From the NCBI RefSeq assembly GCF_020906515.1, contig NC_085855.1, positions 1,674,001-1,738,000 on the forward strand: DNA of 64,000 bases, given 5' to 3'. A program made the position numbers and the translations under genes. The stretch's first letter is position 1; the number at the start of each line of letters is the position of its first letter. A model generated the notes under the pieces. It searched no databases and was not told where the DNA came from. It saw only the letters and a list, made by a program, of their open reading frames with translations. The DNA is from Vanrija pseudolonga (Eukaryota > Basidiomycota > Tremellomycetes > Trichosporonales > Trichosporonaceae). Below, in pieces: positions 57,601 to 64,000 of the stretch.

Positions 57601-60600
57601 CAGCAGAACGCGACATTTATTCCAGAATACTTGCTACCACAAACGGGCAACCTGGCAAATGATTCGGACATTTTTGTTCGAGCGACTTATGCCAGAGCCT
57701 TGGTCCGTTTCGCCGACGCGGCGGTCCGCATGTTGGAACTCTGCCAAGCCGCACAACCAGTTGACGGCACCGCTGGCGTTCAGCCCCTCGGTGATGCAGA
57801 CTACGACTTGTTGCTTGCGGAGATTCAAACGGTTGTCGAGAACCAGGCATCAATTCTGCTGGTGGACAGCGCTCCCAACGTCAAGAGGGGCATGCTCTCG
57901 ACCGTTTCCGACTTGTGCCTCTTCTTCGGACGCCAGAAGTCGAACGATGTGGTCTTGTCGCATATTATGACCTACCTCAACGATCGCGACTGGCAGCTGC
58001 GACTGGCCTTTTTTGATGGTATTGTGGCTGTCGGCGCCTTCATCGGCATCAAGGCCATCGACGAGTATGTTCTGCCTCTTATGATGCAGGCGCTCGCCGA
58101 CCCCGAGGAAGCGGTTGTGGCGCGAGTCATTGGTTCGCTGTCCAGTCTCACATCACTGGGACTCCTGCCACGGCTGCGTCTGTGGGACGTCTTCGCCGTA
58201 GTTCAAGGATTCCTCTACCACCCCAATGCTTGGATCAGACAGGGAGCAGCCGGATTCGTGGCGGCTGCGGCTCGACACCTCTCCCAAACAGATGTCTGGT
58301 GTATCCTGTACCCATCGGTAAGGACGGCCCTGCGTGCGGATGTCCTGGCCCTGGACGAAGAATCTATCCTGAGTGCTCTTGTCCCTCCTGTGAGTTTTAC
58401 GTTAAGGCAAACGTTATTTCCGACCCTGCGTTGCCACAAACTTACAGCATGCAGCTATCACGCGCCACATTGCAGCTGGCTAAATCCGCGGCGCTGCAGA
58501 GTTCACCACCGGGATTCTGGTCGGCCCCACCATCACGCTCGACTGCGAAGGCAGCGTTGACGAAATCTGCCACCAGTAAAATGGGGAATGAGTTGTATGT
58601 GGCAATCGGCGACGACAGAGCTAACGGGGACACTAGCCCACAACTCAAGGACAAGGGCATCAACCCGAAGGATGAGAAGAAAATCATCGCACTCCGTGAC
58701 CTCATTGCGAAACAAGCCTTCGCCAGCAGAGCGTACGTGTACCCTTCCTTGTGTTCCCGCCACCACTTGCCCACCGATGAAACGCTCACCGGGCGGCGAC
58801 TTTTTGGGCGGGTTACCGAATTTGACTGACGTCGCAGTCGCGAAGGATCAGAAGGCCCTATACTCCCGGAGACTAAGTTGACAACGGGCAAATCAATCTC
58901 TCTCATCGAACTTGGTGTTACGCCACAAACGGTTTTCATCTCGCCTCGCACTGTTGGTGTCGTGGATGCCAGGCTCGACCTGAAACGTTTGCGACCCGAC
59001 CTGGCTGGAGACACGCCGTCTCGTCGCACGTCGTTTGCGTCGCGCAGCGCGCGCGGCGCTCCGGGAGACGGTGCCAACCCCTTGGAAGAAGTAAGAAAGC
59101 GGCTGGCATCGCTGGAGCCGCCAAGTCGTGCCTCGGTCGAACGTGGCGAACGCCCAGATGTGGCGCATACAGGAAGCCCTTCAGAGTCAGCCATCTCTTC
59201 TACGGCGGACCCACTCCCTCCACCAAGTGGCAGACACCGGCTTGGATCAAAGGCCGCACCAGCCGTCGCAGCAGTTACAACCACCGCCGTAGGAACGACT
59301 ACAATTCACGATGAGCCTGGCCAGGTGGTAGGCGTGCCTGCTGGAAATTCCGGTCGCAGCACACCGGTTGCGGCGACACCGGTGGCGGTGCGAGGACCAC
59401 TCGCACCGTATGCAAGCACCTACGAAGGTGCCGACCCCGGAGTCCGCGCCTTCCTCGAGCAAGTCGACCTCGAAAATTACCGAGAGCCTCTCCTCGACTT
59501 TGGGCCCCGGGTTGTCGCGTCGCACCGCAAGCGCGGAGCGAGGGCCGCGTCATCGTCGCCGAAACAGGTGACGATGATCGCTCATCTGCCTCAGCACACG
59601 GGTGCGGTGACGGCGATCGTCACCTCGCCCGACGAGGTGTTCTTCGCGACTGCCAGCGAGGACAGCAGTATTTTGATTTGGGACATTGCTCGCCTCGAGC
59701 GTACAGTCGCGGCTAGACCGCGACTGACGTACCGCATGGACGCACCAGTCCGGAGCATGTGTCGAATTGACGAGACGCACTGCCTCGCTGCTGCTGCCGA
59801 GGATGGCAGTCTGTCGATTCTCCGCGTCCATGTCGCTGCCTCTGGGTCTTCGGCGAAGTACAAGAGCATCGAGGTCATTCGGACGTGGCGGACGAACGAA
59901 GCGGACGGCTATGTGATGCACGTCTCGCATCTGCATGGTAAGTTGACTGGGTGAAGTCACCGCTGACATTATAGAATCGTCCCTCCTCATTGTCACCTCG
60001 ACAGGCATGATTGGAGTACTTGACATGCGCACGATGGAGCTCCGAACACAGCTTTACCAGCCACAAGAACTCGGGCCTGTCAGCGCAGTCTACCCCTCTC
60101 AGCACTGGCTCGTCGTCGGCACTGTTACAGGCGCCCTGAGCCTCTGGGACCTTCGGTTCGGCCTGCTTCTGAAATCCTGGTCTGCCTCTGGAGGCGTCAC
60201 GTCTCTCGCTCTACACCCCAGCCTAGGCCGAGGCCGGTGGGTGATGGCCTCGATTGACCGTACCGGCAACGCGAGCAACGACACGACAGCAATCGGGGGT
60301 GCCAGCAGCTCGGACGGGAGCGGTGGCGGGCCCCTGGTCGAGACTTATGACATTGAGACTGGCCGTCTTGTCGAGTCATACGAAGTCCGAACAACCCGGC
60401 CCAGCTCTCGTACTCCTGCTCGCGAGCAGACAGACGTGTTGAGCACCAAATCCGAGCTCATCGCAGAACTTGCTGGAGGCCGCGGCGGACTTCCCACCAT
60501 CACTTTCGACAGCAATGACATCACGTCTGTCCAGTCCGTTCTGGTCGGGCAAGGATTCGCCTCATTGACGGGGCCAAGCGCACATCGAGACTCGGTAGAC

Positions 60601-61077
60601 GGCGGCGTTAGTGGCGGCGGTGCCTCTGGCTCGAACTCTGAACGCTCTGGTGCCCAAGGAGCTGGTGCGCAACGTCCTGGGTGGATGGTCACCGCGGGCG
60701 ACGACCGGGTGATTCGTTACTGGGACCTATCGCGACCTAGCGACGGGTTTGTCATTTGTGGTTCGCAGCGTGAGAAGGACGTGGGCTTCAAGGCTAGTCC
60801 TACGGCGGCAGGTTCTAGCAACCCCCAGTTGTACTACACACTTCCCAACTCAAAGTCGACGCCAGGTGGGCTAGCATCATCTCCTGATGTTCCTGGCCCT
60901 GGTGTACCTCGCAGCGCCCACGCTGCCAACCAGCAACGGCAGCCACTTCGACCACATTACGACTCTGTCTGCGCTCTCGGCGTTGTTGAAACTCCGTTCT
61001 CCAGCTGCATTGTCAGCGCGGATCGAAGCGGCGTAATCAAGGTTTGGCGGATGGAGGGCGGCCAGGCCCGGCAGTAG
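54602..61077 (+). CDS. VPS15: Vps15 regulatory subunit of class III PI3-kinase
   Basis: Twelve exons: 54602-54630, 54754-54813, 55282-55406, 55922-56042, 56356-56440, 56487-56939, 56999-57257, 57294-57511, 57577-58389, 58455-58732, 58838-59937 and 59975-61077, giving 1547 residues. Vps15 anchors and activates Vps34 in autophagy and endosomal sorting. The start MGNISS is an N-myristoylation site. The kinase domain (about 25-330) has VLKIFIK, the HGDIKTDN catalytic loop (HGD at 143-145 in place of HRD) and DFSS in place of DFG, as usual for Vps15. The HEAT-repeat part runs roughly 380-720, and WD40 repeats occupy the last 480 residues, for example SEDSSILIWDI and VSADRSGVIKVWR. Introns 2-4 (468, 515 and 313 nt) are much longer than others here. 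Confidence 0.95.
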
Positions 61078-64000
61078 AGCGCAGTCTGGTAGCGTCGCCC
61101 AAGGCCATTATGCCGTCAGACGGCACGGCCAAGCAAATGATGCATTGTGGGTGGGACATGCTAGATGATTGCCGGCGGGCTCGGCGGGTTGTGGAGGGCA
61201 CGGCGGCGCGTGGAGCGGCCGGCGGGTTGGTTCGCTGCTGGCTCGGTGCTGGTGGTGGCTCGGTGCAACGACGTGTAGCGTCTAAAGCCGTGCCCGCCGT
61301 CCGTAACTTGCTTGAAATCTAGTAACGCAACGCAACGCTTTCTGGTTCACCCGCTCCACGGCATTTCATTTCATTTACATGCCTGCCAATGTATTAAAGC
61401 AGCAGGTATTAAGGCCCGGAAAGTGGACTAGGCGACGGCGTAGCCGCATGGCGGCAGCTGCAAGTCAGCGGGCGCCGTCGTTGTCGTCGTCGTCGTGGCC
61501 ATCGTTGTCGTCGTCGTCACGCGTGCCACTGCTCGCTCGCTCCTGGCGTGCGCAGGGGAAGCCCCGAGCCAGGATAGTGGAGATTGGTGCTTGATCGGGA
61601 CATGGGCCGACGGGGGCGCGGACGTACATATCGCCATCATCGCATCGTCGTCGCTCGGTTCGGTTCGGTCGGTCACCTGACGCGGACGCGGGGCGCATTC
61701 CGCACAATGTGGCCGACGCCAGCTGGACTTGGTCGGGTCGTTGGGCACGTAGCGGCAGGGGAATGGATCCATCATCATGCACACTAGGGCGTGCGCGAGC
61801 CGAGCAGGGAGCAAGCTGCAGGGGTGGTCGTGCGACTTGCGACTACGATCCGCCTAGCTAGGCGAGCAGGGCTTGCTCGTGCCGAGGATGGAGGATGCCA
61901 AGTGAACCGAACTCGTGTGTGGCCGCGCGTGTCTTGCGGTGAGGCAGACAGCCAGTCGCACGATGAATGAATGCCGTGTGCAGCTCAGGCGCTCGGTGTT
62001 CGGCCGGCGCATGTGAGTGGGTCTTGGCAAGCTCATGCATGTCTGGCCCTCGCCTCCGCCCTCGCTCGCCCCTCCCGCTGTCCGTGTCCCCCCCGTCGCG
62101 CAGACGACACCTCGGGCTCATCTTCGCGCACTCCTCGGTACAGCACCTGCGTTTCGTTTCCTTTGTTCGTATCGCCCTGCTGCCCCCTGCCTTCGCCGTC
62201 CCGGCTTGGTAATGAACGAGTGTCTTCCCCTCTCTTCGCGGTCAAGAGCAGCAGTGTGCACAGGGAAGCTTGACAGGGCACGGCGCGCGTGAGCCAGAAA
62301 CTCTAACGCCTGATCTGATGCCTTCCTTGCCGGCCTCGAGAAAATCACGCACGCCCATGCGGGGCCGTGTGTTGCGGCTCGCTTGCAAGGCCCAAACACA
62401 TGCCACATGCAGATGCAGATCTGCCTGCACGTCAGCCAACCCGCCTGCCCACCTGCCCGAGGGAGCGAGCCCGTTTACTCTCCTCCGTCGGAGACTGGCT
62501 CGTGTGCGGTATCTGTCTCTGCCTTGCCCGCCACTTACAGGCGTCACACGCGTGCGCGCCCACCCCGCACCGCGCCGCGCCGGCACGTGAGTACGACAAC
62601 GAACGTACCACTCGGCAGGCTCGCGACGACAGGCGTTTCAGACCACCTGCCTACCTGGCCGCCGTTGGATCTGAGGTCCCACCCACCGGAAACGTGGAAA
62701 TGCTGTTGCTGCTGTTGACAAGTGGGCGCCGCACCCCCGACAACCCCGGGGTCTGTTGCCCTCGATAGATCGCATGCCTGCCTGCGCACCTGCCTGGCAA
62801 CGACACCTCCGCCCCGCCCATATAAACCTTGTGCACCCCGCGGTACCGGACACAACCTACATGCACGTCATTTGGGCCGAACCCGCGTCAACTCTACGCG
62901 CCCACGTGTTGACGTGTGTTGACGTTTCCGTGGAGGGAGTCGACTGCATGCAGAGCTGCTCCTTGTGCTCCTCGCCCGCCTGTTGCCGTTGCGTTGCGGG
63001 ACAGCCCAGCCAGCCGGCTGCAGGGTAAAATGTTTGGCTGCCCCTATCTCTGCGGTGGACGCCGCTGCGGGCTCCATGCCGTGTGTCGGTCGGCACGCAC
63101 GGCTCTACCAAGACACGAGGGGGAGATACACCGCGCGCCACCGCGCGCGCCCCGCATCACATGCGCGCCGCAGCAAGTGCATGCATCAGCAATCTCATGC
63201 ATTCTAGTCTACACGTCCCTTGCCTTCTGGTCCGTGAGACAATGGGCTTGCTTGCCGCTCACTACCGCTACCGCTGCCGCCCCGCCGGTGCCTCCCCTGA
63301 TTCAGTGCTCCGCAAGGGGAGTCGCTTCACCTCGGTCTCCACAACGCTCTCAAAGCAGCAACAGCACAGTAGAGTACACAAGACTTGCATGCAGTTTTGC
63401 GGGTGGTGAGGGTGGTTGTGCCGCGTGGTGAAAAAAATTGGCCTTCCGGCGGCGGCGGGCGGCGGGGTCCCCGTGCCTCGGGCCTACGGTTACTGTCGGT
63501 ATTCGTACCTATTACGACACACAATGCCTTATTGGGAGGGGAGAGGTTGTAATAGCACATGGTAATGATCTCGGGGAGGGTATAGAACCGTCTGGTAGAT
63601 GCAAGTCGTCGACTGCGACAGACATGGGCTGCGGACCACAAAAAGAGTCCAGACTTTTGCAGGTGGTGTTGGTACAAGGGAGAGAGCGAGAGCGACGATG
63701 GCTGATGCTATCGCACGAGAGTAAGCAATGCAGCGACGTAACGAGGTCCTAGAGCGGCCCTGCAGCTTGCGACGCCGAACGACGGCCGGCCGACGACACG
63801 CACGCGTCGTCCGTCGATGATGTCTGTCCGCACGGCGCCGTCAGCGCGCGCGGCGGCGCACTCGCATGCTATTCCGGTTCCTGTCTTGACCAAAAAAGAG
63901 GGAGAAAAGTTTAAGTGACCATGCCACCCAAGTTTAATTAAGCAGTCTGGCGAGACTGGGCAGAGTGGGTGACGGAGACGAGCGTCCAGCGCCCGTGCCC
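61078..64000. other. gene-poor right end of window
   Basis: The last 2.9 kb shows only overlapping, composition-driven frames. A GTC/TCG trinucleotide run lies at about 61470-61520 and a TATATAA-like motif near 62820 has no convincing gene after it. No tRNA, repeat family or mobile element is recognised. A gene running past 64000 cannot be excluded. Confidence 0.45.

Noticed and set aside
62756-63028. Possible gene after the TATATAA-like motif near 62820
   Set aside because: The frame starts upstream of the motif, is Cys/Ala-rich without pattern, and has no intron or family support.

Overview
The window is nuclear DNA of a GC-rich filamentous or yeast-like basidiomycete. Genes are split by many very short GT-AG introns, mostly 35-60 nt, with a CTGAC or CTAAC branch site just before the acceptor. 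The mix of proteins (OPT and FHS-type transporters, a two-CCCH Tma46, INO80 subunit Arp5, Vps15, Msh1) fits Tremellomycetes, and intron style plus GC content suggest Trichosporonales. That lineage call is inference. I see no transposon, LTR element, plasmid, phage or CRISPR sequence. All exon models come from reading splice sites by eye; the spliced lengths are all multiples of three.

Left part (1-19.5 kb): tRNA-Gly(GCC) and tRNA-Leu(AAG), a large unrecognised repeat-bearing gene with one in-frame TGA, then mostly housekeeping genes: mitochondrial LETM1/Mdm38, the heme-binding protein Dap1, tRNA-Ser(CGA), the ribosome-associated Tma46, the meiotic factor Hop2, two neighbouring nitroreductase paralogs, and an OPT oligopeptide transporter.

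Middle part (19.5-36 kb): gene-poor and accessory in character. It holds an unknown secreted or membrane-anchored glycoprotein, a cluster of three small secreted cysteine-containing proteins that look like one new family, a duplicated promoter segment, an FHS-type sugar transporter, a secreted histidine phosphatase, a second identical intron-bearing tRNA-Leu(AAG), and an ornithine cyclodeaminase/mu-crystallin family protein.

Right part (36-64 kb): a PHD-finger regulator with a long leader; a single gene encoding cystathionine beta-lyase fused to mevalonate kinase; a membrane-anchored histidine acid phosphatase; mitochondrial MutS homolog Msh1 divergent from ARP5; and VPS15 with myristoylation site, pseudokinase-like kinase, HEAT and WD40 parts. 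The last 2.9 kb shows no gene.

The most interesting items are the cystathionine beta-lyase/mevalonate kinase fusion, which joins sulfur amino acid and sterol metabolism in one polypeptide, and the three-member secreted protein cluster with its duplicated promoter. Others worth checking are exons of 8 and 11 nt, frame-preserving introns that could give longer isoforms, and the in-frame stop in the first large gene.
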